Assembly: GCA_017407125.1 (NCBI GenBank) | Contig: JAFQXE010000020.1 | Span: 1 to 52,132, forward strand | Length of the DNA stretch: 52,132 nt | From: Thermoguttaceae bacterium | GTDB taxonomy: Bacteria; Planctomycetota; Planctomycetia; Pirellulales; Thermoguttaceae | Direction: 5' to 3' | Shown: positions 43,977 to 52,066 of the stretch, piece after piece | Numbering within the stretch: the first letter of the stretch is position 1 | How the letters are laid out: the number at the start of each line of letters is the position of its first letter | Made by a program: the position numbers and the translations under genes | The notes under the pieces: model-generated | Told to the model about the DNA's origin: nothing | The model's database searches: none | The model's input: only the letters and a program-made list of their open reading frames with translations

Positions 43977-44864
43977 ATGACGGACAGCGCAGCGTCAGTA
44001 ATTAACGCCGAAACGTTTGAAGACGCAGGTTTGTTTGCTCTGCAAAACAGCAAAACAGACCTGGTCAATCCGTCTTTGATTATTACAACGTACAACTGGC
44101 CGCAGGCTCTGCGTTTGAGCGTGGAAAGCGTCTGGAATCAAACGATTCTGCCCCGGGAAATAATCATAGCTGACGACGGTTCAACTACCGAAACCCGAGA
44201 AACCATAGACCAGCTTCGCAAACGGTCTCCGATTCCAATTATTCACGTCTGGCAGCCGGACGAAGGGTTTCAATTGTCAAAAATACGCAATCGAAGCATT
44301 GCCGCCGCTTCTTCAGAATATATTGTTTTTATAGATGGCGATTGTATTCTTGAACGGCATTTTATTGAAGATCATATTTATTACGCTCAACCTGGACGCT
44401 GCGTCTACGGCAAACGAGTTAAACTTGTTCCGTCTGCAAGTTCCAAATTTCTGGCGTCTGGACGCTTTGCCAAGCCGTTCTTTTTATCGCCAAAAATCCG
44501 GTTTGGATATAATCTTAAAGCGCTTAGAAATCGTTGGCTGTGTAACAGAACGCTTGTAGAGATTGCAAACTGTCAACCGAAGGTAAAGATTTTTGGCAGC
44601 AATATGGCGTTTTGGAAATCGGACGCGATTCGCATTAACGGTTTTGATGAAGATTATACAACTTATGGATGGGAAGATCTGGATTTCGGGCTTAGAATTC
44701 GCCGCGCTGGCGTTCCGATAAAATTTATTCGGTATGCGGCTTTGCAATATCATCTATACCATCAGACCAGAGCTAATAACGATAGAGAAACAAAAAATCT
44801 GTTTCAAAAATGTATTGAACAAAACCGTGTTCGAGTGGAAAAAGGGCTTGATCAGTATCTGTAG
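43977..44864 (+). CDS. Family 2 glycosyltransferase with galactosyltransferase-type C-terminus
   Basis: 295 residues. PSLIITTYNWPQALRLSVESVWNQT is the start of a GT-A fold, IADDGSTTET binds the nucleotide sugar, VFIDGDCILERHFI holds the DxD metal site, and GSNMAFWKSDAIRINGFDEDYTTYGWEDLDFGLRIRRAG is the C-terminal segment seen in chondroitin-type polymerases and LPS core transferases, with the catalytic ED in GWEDLDF. It transfers a sugar to an envelope glycan at the inner face of the membrane. It probably shares its message with the radical SAM gene. Confidence 0.92.
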   Translation: MTDSAASVINAETFEDAGLFALQNSKTDLVNPSLIITTYNWPQALRLSVESVWNQTILPREIIIADDGSTTETRETIDQLRKRSPIPIIHVWQPDEGFQLSKIRNRSIAAASSEYIVFIDGDCILERHFIEDHIYYAQPGRCVYGKRVKLVPSASSKFLASGRFAKPFFLSPKIRFGYNLKALRNRWLCNRTLVEIANCQPKVKIFGSNMAFWKSDAIRINGFDEDYTTYGWEDLDFGLRIRRAGVPIKFIRYAALQYHLYHQTRANNDRETKNLFQKCIEQNRVRVEKGLDQYL

Positions 44865-44931
44865 GGAACCGCCCTAACGATATGAATTCTATTTGCCGCG
44901 AACAGAAATTCGCTTGCCGAATGAGATAAAA

Positions 44932-45990
44932 TTATTGGGAAATCTGGTCGAAGGTTTTGAATTTTGTCAATAGTTCTTCCGCAGGGAAATAATCCCAATT
45001 GGGAGTTTGAGGCATTGCAAAAAGATCCATTAAAACCTCTGCAAAACCTTTGGAACAGTATTTATAATTCCCTGAAAAGAGTTCTTTTAAAATAATCCAG
45101 GGACGAACGAACGGATGTTCTATTGCATTAACCCGTTGTTGATAAATATGTTCACAGCGTTTATAAAATTCCGCTGCTTGGGGATATCTTAAATCCTTTT
45201 GATTTGATAAGAAGTCGGAAATCTGTCTGAATTCCATAACTTGTTCAACTAATCGATTAATTTGATAATGTCTTTTAATTACATTATATATCAGCACAAA
45301 AGGATTGCGAATATGTTTAGAATGAGAAGTTAAATTATTGCCGTGACGCCTGAAGTATATATTGGGCTTTTGAATAACGTGGACGTCAGAAAAAGCGCCC
45401 ATGCAGCGATACAACCACTGGTCAAAAACGATGGAAGCCGGAGGGGCGTTCGTAAACAACTTGTCTCTAAAGCAAGTGCGGCAGGAAAGATTATGAGCGT
45501 GCCAGCAAAATAAACGACGGGCGAGCAGATCCGGAAATATTGAACGGGAGAATGGCTGTTCTTCAAAATCTTTTGTTACGATTTTTTTGAGTTTTATCGG
45601 TTTCTCGTTGGCGTCTACAACAATGTCGCGAGACAAAACCATGCCTACAGTTTCGTTCTTTTCATAACAGTCCATTACTTTTTCTATTTTGTCAGGAAGC
45701 CAAACGTCGTCCTGATCGCAGAAAAAAGTAACGTCGTTCTCGACAAGGAAAAACGCTTTTCGAAAATTCAAACCGAACGAAAGATTTGTTTGATTTTGGA
45801 ATATACGCACCTTAAATGGCGAGGTTGAAGCAAATTCTTCTGCAATTTCAACCGTGCGGTCTGAAGAACAGTCGTCGCAAATAATCAACTCGTCCGGCAA
45901 ACGGGTCTGTTGAGCAATGGATTCCAGCTGACGCCGGAAAAATTGTTCGCCATTATAAGTGATTAGCGCTATTGATGAAGTAAGTTTCAT
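44932..45990 (-). CDS. Family 2 glycosyltransferase
   Basis: 352 residues. SIALITYNGEQFFRRQLESIAQQTRLPDELIICDDCSSDRTVEIAEEF is a standard GT2 start, and VTFFCDQDDVWLPDKIEKV carries the DxDD metal motif of rhamnosyl- or galactosyl-type transferases (the DQDDVW motif is frequent in O-antigen synthesis). The C-terminal 150 residues are helical and A/T-rich in codons. It converges with the other glycosyltransferase over 67 bases. The probable role is surface polysaccharide assembly; the sugar is unknown. Confidence 0.9.
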   Translation of the reverse strand: MKLTSSIALITYNGEQFFRRQLESIAQQTRLPDELIICDDCSSDRTVEIAEEFASTSPFKVRIFQNQTNLSFGLNFRKAFFLVENDVTFFCDQDDVWLPDKIEKVMDCYEKNETVGMVLSRDIVVDANEKPIKLKKIVTKDFEEQPFSRSIFPDLLARRLFCWHAHNLSCRTCFRDKLFTNAPPASIVFDQWLYRCMGAFSDVHVIQKPNIYFRRHGNNLTSHSKHIRNPFVLIYNVIKRHYQINRLVEQVMEFRQISDFLSNQKDLRYPQAAEFYKRCEHIYQQRVNAIEHPFVRPWIILKELFSGNYKYCSKGFAEVLMDLFAMPQTPNWDYFPAEELLTKFKTFDQISQ

Positions 45991-46043
45991 GGGACTGTTA
46001 TTCTGTAACGCTCCTGTTTGCCATGGAATTACTATACGAATTG

Positions 46044-47627
46044 CTATTTCCAGAATTCCCGGTCGAGGGTTCTGTAATTAATCGCTTCCATCAGGTGATC
46101 AACCTGAATGTCTTTAGCGTCGTCGAGGTCGGCGATTGTTCTTGCCAGACGGAGAATTTTGTCGTGCGCTCTGGCGGAAAGCCCCATATCGTTAATTGCA
46201 GACGCCATGACGCCGCGGCATTCTTCGTCCAACGGGCAGAACTGCCGAATCTGTCTGGCAGTCAGCTGGGAATTGTACAGAATTTTGCAATGCGAATATC
46301 GTTTGGCTTGAATGGCGTGCGCCTTAACGACTTTTTCTCTCAAACTGGCGCTGGACTCCGTTTCCTCGGTTGAGACAAGGTCGTTGTACGGCACCGCCGG
46401 GACTTCAACGTGGATGTCGATTCGGTCCAGCAGCGGACCGGAAATCTTGTTGATGTACCGTTCAATTTGCGGGACGGAACAGTGACAATCCCGGCGCGGG
46501 TCGTTGCGATACCCGCACGGACAGGGATTCATCGCGGCAACGAGCATAAAGTTGGCGGGGAAGCTGACGTGCGCCGACGCGCGGGAAATGAGGATCGTCC
46601 CTTCTTCAAGCGGCTGACGAAGGACTTCCAGCGTCCGGCGATTGAATTCCGGCAGCTCGTCCAGAAAGAGAATCCCGTTATGCGCCAGCGAGATTTCTCC
46701 CGGCGCGGGATTGGAGCCGCCGCCGACCAGACCCGGTTCGGAAATTGTATGGTGCGGAGCGCGAAACGGTCGAACGGCAAACAGCGGACGTTCTGCGGAA
46801 ACCGCCCCGACAGCGCTGTAAATTCGAGTTGTTTCGATTGACTCTTCCGGCGTCAGCGGGGGGAGAATAGTTGGCATGCGTTTCGCCAGCATCGTTTTGC
46901 CGGAACCGGGAGGCCCGATCATCAAAATGTTGTGACAGCCCGCCGCGGCGACCAGCATCGCCCGTTTGGTCATCTCCTGACCGCGGACGTCTGAAAAGTC
47001 GATGTCGTACTGTCCGCCTTCCGCATACCACTGATCTATATTGCACTGAAGCGGTTCGATGGGCAGCGTGTCCGTCAAAAACGCCAGAGCCTGAGCGAGC
47101 GAATCAACCGGAATAACGTCAACGTCCGGCACGACAGCCGCTTCCGGCGCGTTTTGACGGGGCAGAATCAAGCCGTGAATCTGACTGTTTCCCTCTTTGT
47201 AACGTTTGGCGATTTCAATAGCAATCGACAGCGCGCCTTTGACCGATCGAACGGCGCCGTCCAAAGCCAGTTCTCCAATCAGAGCGTACTGACCAAACTT
47301 TTCCTGAGAGATCGCGTTTGCCGCTGCCATCATGCCGACAGCGATTGGCAAGTCAAACGCCGCCGCCTGTTTGGGAAGTTCAGCCGGCGCGAGGTTGATA
47401 ACCGTCCTCATCGGATCTCGATAGATGCCCGAATTGACCATCGCCCTGTCAACGCGAAAGACGCTTTCTCGAACCGTCGTTTCCGGCAGCCCGACAATCG
47501 TGTACCGGCTTTGGCTTTCTTCCTTGGAGTCTTCGCCCTTGTTGATAATTGGCGATACGTCAACCTCGACGTCAACCGGTATGGCGTCGATACCCATTAA
47601 TGCGAACGTGGACAGCTTGGAAAGCAT
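46044..47627 (-). CDS. comM: ComM/YifB-family Mg-chelatase-like AAA+ ATPase
   Basis: 527 residues, the usual length. The N-terminal Lon-like fold starts MLSKLSTFALMGIDAIPVDVEVDVSP and has YTIVGLPETTVRESVFRVDRA and NLAPAELPKQAAAFDLPIAVG. The AAA+ core has MIGPPGSGKTMLAKRMPTILPPL (Walker A) and NGILFLDELPEF (Walker B), then MLVAAMNPCPCGYRNDPRRDCHC (zinc site) and GPLLDRIDIHVEVP (sensor/arginine finger). In naturally competent bacteria ComM is a helicase that extends heteroduplexes during transformation. No other competence gene is in the window. Single gene. Confidence 0.95.
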   Translation of the reverse strand: MLSKLSTFALMGIDAIPVDVEVDVSPIINKGEDSKEESQSRYTIVGLPETTVRESVFRVDRAMVNSGIYRDPMRTVINLAPAELPKQAAAFDLPIAVGMMAAANAISQEKFGQYALIGELALDGAVRSVKGALSIAIEIAKRYKEGNSQIHGLILPRQNAPEAAVVPDVDVIPVDSLAQALAFLTDTLPIEPLQCNIDQWYAEGGQYDIDFSDVRGQEMTKRAMLVAAAGCHNILMIGPPGSGKTMLAKRMPTILPPLTPEESIETTRIYSAVGAVSAERPLFAVRPFRAPHHTISEPGLVGGGSNPAPGEISLAHNGILFLDELPEFNRRTLEVLRQPLEEGTILISRASAHVSFPANFMLVAAMNPCPCGYRNDPRRDCHCSVPQIERYINKISGPLLDRIDIHVEVPAVPYNDLVSTEETESSASLREKVVKAHAIQAKRYSHCKILYNSQLTARQIRQFCPLDEECRGVMASAINDMGLSARAHDKILRLARTIADLDDAKDIQVDHLMEAINYRTLDREFWK

Positions 47628-47734
47628 GGAAGTGTATTTTGGTCAGGGTCAAAGGTTACTTTGGCAGAATATATTATTATATATTGATTTTATCGCAAAT
47701 AGCCAGCGGCGTCAATGGGGGAGGGGGAGAGAAT

Positions 47735-47769
47735 AGTGAGAAGTTAGGAATGAGGGGTGAGGAGTTAAA
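47735..47769. repeat. Heptamer array (agttagg type)
   Basis: agtgaga, agttagg, aatgagg, ggtgagg, agttaaa between comM and the ThuA-like gene. Confidence 0.85.
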
Positions 47770-47819
47770 GCGCCAACGCCATACGATATCCCGCGTATTG
47801 GCGTTGTGTGTTGTAAATC

Positions 47820-48611
47820 CTAGTTCTTTTCAAACGCCCAGCGGACGGCGTTGAGCATGAGCGTTATGCAGTCGTCGCCAAGCCAGTCGGATTCGTCTAG
47901 CAAACCGCAGTAGAACAGCTTTCCTTTGCCGACGTTTCGCGTCCAGGCAACGGGCATAACAGCGCTTCCGCTTTTGACCGATAAAAGACACTGGCAGTCG
48001 GGAGCTAAATACGTGAATCGCGGAACTTTTCCAATAAGATAGAATTCTCGAACGCCCTTGATCAGTTCTGAAGAATCGTCTGAAACTGTTACACACGGAT
48101 TGGAAAGACAATTTCTTCTTCTGGCGCCAATGAGATTATATTGAGTTTCTTCGTTTGGAGCGATATTGCCCCAATAAATAGCCCGTCCGCCGTTTTTCAA
48201 ATAATCGTGTATTCCCGCAAAAACCTTTGGTTTAACAGGCTGATCGTGCCCCATAATCAGCAGACAGTCTGAGAAGTTCCAGGGGTATGCGTTAGATTTG
48301 CTTTCTTCCAATTCCGCAGGATCAAACGTGCACGACCATCGGCATGACAAAACGCGTTTAATGTTTTTCGCAATATCCCCTGTGATTCCGCTGTCGATAA
48401 AAGGCGTAAGCGCCCATATTGAGGCGATTGACGGAGAAGAATTATTATCGCTGGATTGATTTGACATCGTTGGAACTGATTTATGAACGGCGTTATTTTC
48501 ATACGCGTCCGCCGGCGCTGCGTTTTCCGAGGAAACGCCCCAAAACGGCGCGGAACGAAATGCGGATGTAAGAGCTTGACCGAATTGTATGTAAATCGTC
48601 TTCCCTAACAT
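47820..48611 (-). CDS. ThuA-like (glutamine amidotransferase-fold) protein
   Basis: 263 residues, no convincing signal peptide. FSDCLLIMGHDQPVKPKVFAGIHDYLKNGGRAIYWGN, ELIKGVREFYLIGKVPRF and MPVAWTRNVGKGKLFYCGLLDESDWLGDDCITLMLNAVRWAFEKN follow the pattern of ThuA-like proteins, which are common in Planctomycetota and have a class I amidotransferase fold without the catalytic Cys. The first 65 residues are Asn/Ser-rich and probably disordered. It follows the unknown 394-residue gene by 59 bases on the same strand, so they may be co-transcribed. The function is unknown; sugar catabolism is the usual context. Confidence 0.6.
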   Translation of the reverse strand: MLGKTIYIQFGQALTSAFRSAPFWGVSSENAAPADAYENNAVHKSVPTMSNQSSDNNSSPSIASIWALTPFIDSGITGDIAKNIKRVLSCRWSCTFDPAELEESKSNAYPWNFSDCLLIMGHDQPVKPKVFAGIHDYLKNGGRAIYWGNIAPNEETQYNLIGARRRNCLSNPCVTVSDDSSELIKGVREFYLIGKVPRFTYLAPDCQCLLSVKSGSAVMPVAWTRNVGKGKLFYCGLLDESDWLGDDCITLMLNAVRWAFEKN

Positions 48612-48670
48612 AACGATGCTCTTTAAGGGTTAGTGGTTAGCGGGAAACAAGGGAATAATGGGAATAATGG

Positions 48671-49855
48671 CTATTGGGCAATTATTGAACTGCTTTGCGT
48701 CAGTTGATAATTGCTGATAAGTTCTTCTAGCATGTCAATCATGGCGTGGATCTGCTGAGACTGTTTGAGTTGCATGACGTCCAGGCCGCGATAGGCGTCC
48801 AGACTCCATTGCAGGAGCGTTTCCAGCGCGGATTCTGTCGTTGCAGGATGTTTCTGGCGGTATTCGTTCCACAACTCAACGCCCTGCTGGTATTTGTCTT
48901 TGGATCCCCAAAAGGATTCTTTCAAACATTCCCACAGTTTAATCAGGTCCGGATCGGTAAACGGCTTTGAACAGCCCATCGTTTTGGCGGTTAGCCGCTG
49001 GACGTTCCATACTGGTAAATTGTACTGTTTTCGAATCCGGCGCAGTTCCGCATTCGACTTCCCGATTCCTGTCATGAGGAACGGTCTGTCGGGGGAAAAC
49101 TTTAACGACGTGCAAAAGGACGTCGATTCCCGTTCTGAAACCGACATTGCCGTCAGACGATCGTCAAACCAGGAAAGCAGATTCGTTTTCCCATAAACAA
49201 TCATCGAACAGTTCTGTTCCAGCATCGCGTCAAACTCCCCGTTGGGAAGCGGAAGGCTTTTCCGGCGGGACAGCGTTTTCAACGTCGCGATTACCGTTTC
49301 TTTAGGCGAAACGCTTTGTCCGTAAACCTGACCGTCCGGCGTTACCTGACAGCCAATTTGTTCTTTTCTCAGCGTTTTGTACAGCGACAGCGGCTGAGAG
49401 CCGAAAAGCCGAAGCGTTTGCGGGCAAATCACCCACGCGTGAGTAAACATTCGGACTTTCGGCGTTTCCATTGCCGCTTCCTGACGCAGCGCCATGAGCT
49501 CTTCCATGCTCGACGTGTCAACCTGACGCCGGGTATAGCTCACGTTCGACTGCCTCGCGCTGCGAAGCGCCGACGGGAAATCGGACGCCCAAAACGTGCG
49601 GCTGAGGCAATAGCGGCCGCTGGGCAGCGGATGAAACGATACGTTTACCGCACGCATTCCGCCCAATAAATCGGAATAGCCCGGCGACCAATGATAAATC
49701 TCTCGTTTATCCGACTGACAAACCGCTCCGCAGCCGTATGGCTGACGCTTTTCGTTTGAGAGCGTTTCAAACCAAAACGACTCCACCGTCGGACGCTCGT
49801 ATGAATGAGCGCTTGAATCGTGGTTGAAGTCAGACGGGTTGGAGTTATAGAGCAT
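48671..49855 (-). CDS. Unrecognised 394-residue protein
   Basis: No signal peptide or membrane helix. The sequence has an N-terminal beta-rich part (SFWFETLSNEKRQPYGCGAVCQSDKREIYHWSPGYSDLLGG, VNVSFHPLPSGRYCLSRTFWASD), a central part (TPKVRMFTHAWVICPQTLRLFGSQPLSLYKTLR) and a helical C-terminus (DLIKLWECLKESFWGSKDKYQQGVELWNEYRQKHP). Spread through it are four Cys in the first half and a GIGKSNAELRRIRKQYNLPVWNV segment, but no known motif. Codon use is ordinary for the window, so it is likely a resident lineage-specific gene. It is first in a pair with the ThuA-like gene. Confidence 0.7.
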   Translation of the reverse strand: MLYNSNPSDFNHDSSAHSYERPTVESFWFETLSNEKRQPYGCGAVCQSDKREIYHWSPGYSDLLGGMRAVNVSFHPLPSGRYCLSRTFWASDFPSALRSARQSNVSYTRRQVDTSSMEELMALRQEAAMETPKVRMFTHAWVICPQTLRLFGSQPLSLYKTLRKEQIGCQVTPDGQVYGQSVSPKETVIATLKTLSRRKSLPLPNGEFDAMLEQNCSMIVYGKTNLLSWFDDRLTAMSVSERESTSFCTSLKFSPDRPFLMTGIGKSNAELRRIRKQYNLPVWNVQRLTAKTMGCSKPFTDPDLIKLWECLKESFWGSKDKYQQGVELWNEYRQKHPATTESALETLLQWSLDAYRGLDVMQLKQSQQIHAMIDMLEELISNYQLTQSSSIIAQ

Positions 49856-50715
49856 TTATCTAAATTAGGAAGTTTATAAGTTCTGGAAAACGAATGTATC
49901 TCTGATAGAGTTTAAGGAATAAGAAGCATGGAAATACAACAAAAAAAACGAGTTTCTGGTTCCTTATTCATCTCTTTTGATTAACGTTTTCGTTTCATTC
50001 ACTTAAATAATATCCCATATTTACGTTCTGGGGCTATAATCCAATAATTATTTCGGTATTTTTCGATTCTGAATTTACCGCTTTCTCCAAAAATGGAGGC
50101 AGTAACGATTACATACGTTAAGAGAAAATGCATAGAATAGAGAAGACGATTCTGAGAACTTATGCATCCCGGCTCGTCAGTCGTTTGCGGCGGAAGCTAC
50201 CAGAAAACTTGAGAGCGTGGCAAGCCGCTTTGTCTCGCTGGTTCGCGGGCGTCTTCGCCCGCTCCCGGAATAAACAAGCCCCGCTGAAAAACTGAGACGC
50301 AGTCGAATCACTTTCTGGGGCGCGGATAAAATCCGGCGGCGTGGCGCCGCTCCCAGTCCGCGCCCGACAGGGTCGGTTCCCGATTGAATGTGGGATGTGC
50401 CAAAATAGGCTTTTTCGGAGGCATAACCTTGTCCTCTCGCCCGTGCGGCTTCGCACCCGCGCGTTTGCCAAAAACCGCTCCCGTTGGTCGCTTTTCTCTT
50501 TCCTTACTAAATTTTTTAGCCGCAAAGGGCGCAAAGGGCGCAAAGAAACAATCGACTCTCCCCCTTTTCTTCTTAAAGAAATTGCTCATCCTCTTGACGA
50601 ATCTGTCTTAACAATTATAATACCTCGGTTTATTTTGTTCTCGCAGTAAGAAAAACGACAACGGGAACGTGTATATTAATCAAAGAAAGTTTGTTTTTAA
50701 CAAGGAGGATTTATC
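49856..50715. other. Long gene-free stretch with a mosaic of dispersed repeats
   Basis: 49856-50160 is A/T-rich with no feature seen. 50160-50600 holds repeat pieces: hairpin GCGGAT-AAA-ATCCGG (50322-50336), cgcccgacaggg, the core CCGCTCCCGTTGGTCGCT (50475-50492), ccttactaaattttttagccgcaaagggcgcaaag, which joins parts of two other families, and a short tail. Short ORFs here are translations of repeats. Confidence 0.7.
50594..50621 (+). promoter_or_regulatory. Promoter of the RNA ligase gene
   Basis: TTGACG (50594-50599), 16-base spacer, TATAAT (50616-50621); leader of about 88 bases; AAGGAGG precedes the ATG at 50716. Confidence 0.75.
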
Positions 50716-51882
50716 ATGTATTTAGAAGATTTTATGAATGCAAATTCCGATTGGCAAGCTCAACTTTCAGTTTCGCCGTACTATATTGAAACCAAGCAGG
50801 ACGGCGGCTATTATTTGTTAAAGTACAATATCAGTATGTCTGATTTTGATAAGCCGGAAGTTATCGAGGCGCGCGGCTGCATTTTCCGTCAAGATATAAA
50901 TGGTAAATGGAAATGCGTATGCAGGTCTTTAGATAAATTTGGCAATTTTAATGAACCGTATGCGGCAACTCCTAAAATTGAGTGGTCTAAAGGCGTTGAC
51001 GTCCAGGAAAAAATAGACGGTTCCATAATGAGAATCTGGTACGATATGGACGAATGGCATATCAGTACTAACGGCGCTGTTGACGCCTTCAAGGTTACTT
51101 GCGGTTTAACCAACTTTGGCGATTTATTCTTGCGAATTCTGCGTCTGGACAAAATCGACAGGCTGGATGAATATTTTGATCGCGAGAATTGCTATTGGTT
51201 TGAACTCGTTTCCCCTCTCCATAATCGTATTGTGATACATTATCCGGAAGACCGTGTTTATTTTCTGGGCGCTCGCAATATGCAAACGATGGAAGAGTTG
51301 GACGTCGAATTTAATTTCGGCGAATTAAACGACGTACTTTGGCAGCCAAAGCATTTTCCGTATTATTCCTTAAAGGAATGTATTGAGGCGGCGCATCAAA
51401 TGGGCGACGACGAAGAAGGATACGTCTGCGTTAGTACGACTAAAGAAAATCGGTCGTACTTGCGTATTAAAATCAAGGGAGACGAATACATTGCGTTACA
51501 TCGACTGCGTGGAAGCGGTCCGTTAACCGTCCATCGCATTATTGAAATGTGGCAAGATAGTTCGTTAGACGATTTCGTCGCGTATTATACTGAATACAAG
51601 GATTTCGTGGACGCAATAATTCAGAACATCCGGCGGCTGATTGACGAGTCGGATGCTGCCTATCAAGCTGTTACAAGCCATTCGGACATTCATGGACGCG
51701 GGGATTTTGCAAAATATGCAAATGAGTACCATAGCCCAGTGAACAACTATCTTTACGCGCGCTTGGATAATAAAGCGTCCAACGCTGCCGATTTTTATAA
51801 AAAGATGCGGTCGCGAACGCTCGAGGTTCATATTACCAAAAATCTGAGCCTGAAACAGATTGGCGTTGCGGAAGATGAATAG
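50716..51882 (+). CDS. T4-type RNA ligase
   Basis: 388 residues. QEKIDGSIMRIW has the nucleotidyltransferase motif I with the AMP-accepting lysine at residue 99; ARGCIFR (52-58) lies upstream as in T4 RNA ligase 1; CYWFELVSP (159-167) is motif IIIa, EGYVC (234-238) motif IV and LRIKIKG (249-255) motif V. The C-terminal 120 residues are helical. The enzyme should join or repair RNA 3'-OH and 5'-phosphate ends with ATP. Phages use such ligases to undo tRNA cleavage by host defences; a chromosomal copy may serve tRNA repair. No kinase/phosphatase partner is nearby. The gene is more A/T-rich than its left neighbours and sits between repeat clusters, so acquisition from a phage is possible. Confidence 0.87.
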   Translation: MYLEDFMNANSDWQAQLSVSPYYIETKQDGGYYLLKYNISMSDFDKPEVIEARGCIFRQDINGKWKCVCRSLDKFGNFNEPYAATPKIEWSKGVDVQEKIDGSIMRIWYDMDEWHISTNGAVDAFKVTCGLTNFGDLFLRILRLDKIDRLDEYFDRENCYWFELVSPLHNRIVIHYPEDRVYFLGARNMQTMEELDVEFNFGELNDVLWQPKHFPYYSLKECIEAAHQMGDDEEGYVCVSTTKENRSYLRIKIKGDEYIALHRLRGSGPLTVHRIIEMWQDSSLDDFVAYYTEYKDFVDAIIQNIRRLIDESDAAYQAVTSHSDIHGRGDFAKYANEYHSPVNNYLYARLDNKASNAADFYKKMRSRTLEVHITKNLSLKQIGVAEDE

Positions 51883-51888
51883 ATAGAC

Positions 51889-52066
51889 GGCGAGGCGCCC
51901 CCGATGGCGGGGGAGCCAACCCGCGCTGCCGCGCGTTTGCCGATAACCGCTCCCGTTGGTCGCTTTGATTATTGCCAATACTAAGTTTTTCTCCCCTTAC
52001 TAAAGTTTTTTGGAAAGGGGAGTTTGAGGGGAAGAACCTTTTTTTCAAAAAAGGTTTTCCCCTCAT
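51889..52066 (+). repeat. Composite dispersed repeat, right copy
   Basis: It starts 7 bases after the RNA ligase stop with ggcgaggcgcc, continues with cgcgctgccgcgcgtttgccgataa and CCGCTCCCGTTGGTCGCT (51947-51964), and ends in the 74-bp core (51993-52066) identical to 841-914. As at the left end, it directly follows a plus-strand gene and could serve as its terminator. Confidence 0.85.
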
